DNA from: Thalassospira sp. TSL5-1
GTDB taxonomy: Bacteria > Pseudomonadota > Alphaproteobacteria > Rhodospirillales > Thalassospiraceae
DNA: 64,000 nt
Reading direction: 5' to 3'
NCBI RefSeq assembly: GCF_001907695.1
Contig: NZ_KV880637.1
Location: 310,001 to 374,000 of the forward strand
Positions 63,659 through 64,000 of this stretch are shown here, in pieces (the stretch's first letter is position 1; each line of letters begins with the position of its first letter). Under the pieces are notes generated by a model. The model made no database searches and was not told the origin of the DNA. It was given only the letters and a program-made list of their open reading frames with translations. The position numbers and the translations under genes are program-made.

Positions 63659-64000
63659 TCACTTTGCGATGTCTTTGAACCGTTTCAGGGTTTCAAAGTT
63701 CGACTTGATGATTTCGGTCGTCAATTCCGGGCCAAGCCAATCGCTGCCAATACCCTGCTTTTTGAGGTCGGCAATAAAAGCCGGGTCAGTGAGGATTGTT
63801 TTATAGGCCTTGGTAAAGATCTCGAAACGTTCCGGGTATTTTTCCTTAAAGCTCGCACGTGCTGCGATGCCGCGCATAGATCCCACCAGCGGGGCAATTT
63901 TCTTGCCATGTTTGGCCAGAACTTCGTTCAGGGTCGGGGCATCCCAGTCGGGCACCCGTTTGTCAGACGCAATGGCAAGCGGGCGAATATATTCCGCAAT
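63659..64000 (-). CDS. tctC: Tripartite tricarboxylate transporter binding protein TctC (3' part)
   Basis: The minus strand is open from the right edge to 63659, giving ~113 C-terminal residues: IRPLAIASDKRVPDWDAPTL and FKEKYPERFEIFTKAYKTIL match the end of Bug/TctC binding proteins. The N-terminus and signal peptide are outside the window. It precedes tctB by 78 bases, making a tctCBA operon. Confidence 0.9.
   Translation of the reverse strand: MAEYIRPLAIASDKRVPDWDAPTLNEVLAKHGKKIAPLVGSMRGIAARASFKEKYPERFEIFTKAYKTILTDPAFIADLKKQGIGSDWLGPELTTEIIKSNFETLKRFKDIAK

Noticed and set aside
1-64000. CRISPR array, prophage or insertion sequence
   Set aside because: No regularly spaced direct repeats, integrase, transposase or phage structural genes are seen, and tRNA genes have no adjacent integrase or repeated 3' ends.

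Overview
The window looks like chromosomal DNA of a free-living, motile alphaproteobacterium of the Rhodospirillales, probably a marine Thalassospira-like organism. This is inferred from three things: alphaproteobacterial gene neighbourhoods (rpmH-rnpA-yidD-yidC-engB-argB, mtaB-ftsY, a Suv3-like helicase followed by an S4 protein), moderate GC with AT-rich intergenic gaps, and a gene set of TRAP and TctABC transporters, malyl-CoA lyase, many chemoreceptors and c-di-GMP enzymes. No database search was possible, so the genus is a guess. I see no prophage, insertion sequence, CRISPR array, restriction system or other obvious island. The region reads as core and near-core chromosome.

Layout. 1-6.2 kb: a MocR-type regulator (cut by the window edge) divergent from an orphan TRAP binding protein DctP, a small membrane protein, and a two-gene semialdehyde dehydrogenase / class-III transaminase operon. 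6.4-10.8 kb: a metallo-hydrolase, a very unusual ABC exporter with an internal duplication and a C-terminal cyclic-nucleotide-binding domain, and a small membrane protein, all on the minus strand. 11-17.3 kb: accA, a GNAT acetyltransferase, two divergent regulator/oxidoreductase pairs (HxlR with a zinc-type reductase, LysR with a flavodoxin-fold quinone reductase) and malyl-CoA lyase. 17.5-27 kb: a membrane diguanylate cyclase, an ACT-domain regulator, a dCache chemoreceptor, tRNA-Arg(ACG), a coiled-coil lipoprotein, a DUF4169 protein, a winged-helix/Rmf-like fusion, and lipB followed by a zinc-sensing diguanylate cyclase. 27-34 kb: tRNA-Leu(GAG), maeB, mgtE, and a CHASE-PAS-GGDEF-EAL protein whose two c-di-GMP domains both look inactive.

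34.4-48 kb: an RNA m5U methyltransferase, an SH3 protein, a 2-hydroxyacid dehydrogenase, two tandem zinc-ribbon/TM2 proteins, a FAH-family hydrolase with xth, an AsmA-like protein, a YqaE/Pmp3 peptide, dGTPase, a CHASE3 chemoreceptor, htpG and a short hibernation factor. 48-53 kb: a SoxR-controlled FMN reductase with a clear SoxR box, the Suv3-like helicase and an S4/Hsp15 protein. 53.2-57.6 kb: the rpmH-to-argB cluster behind a near-consensus sigma-70 promoter. 57.8-64 kb: another GGDEF protein, mtaB-ftsY, and a TctCBA tricarboxylate uptake operon running off the right edge.

Common themes: uptake and breakdown of small organic acids (DctP, TctABC, MaeB, Mcl, transaminase/SSADH), signalling and motility (two chemoreceptors, four c-di-GMP-related proteins), redox defence (SoxR, HxlR and LysR, each divergent from a reductase), and translation upkeep. 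The best candidates for undescribed biology are the duplicated, degenerate ABC-cNMP protein (6724-9948) and the Mrr_N-like/Rmf-like fusion (24345-24878).
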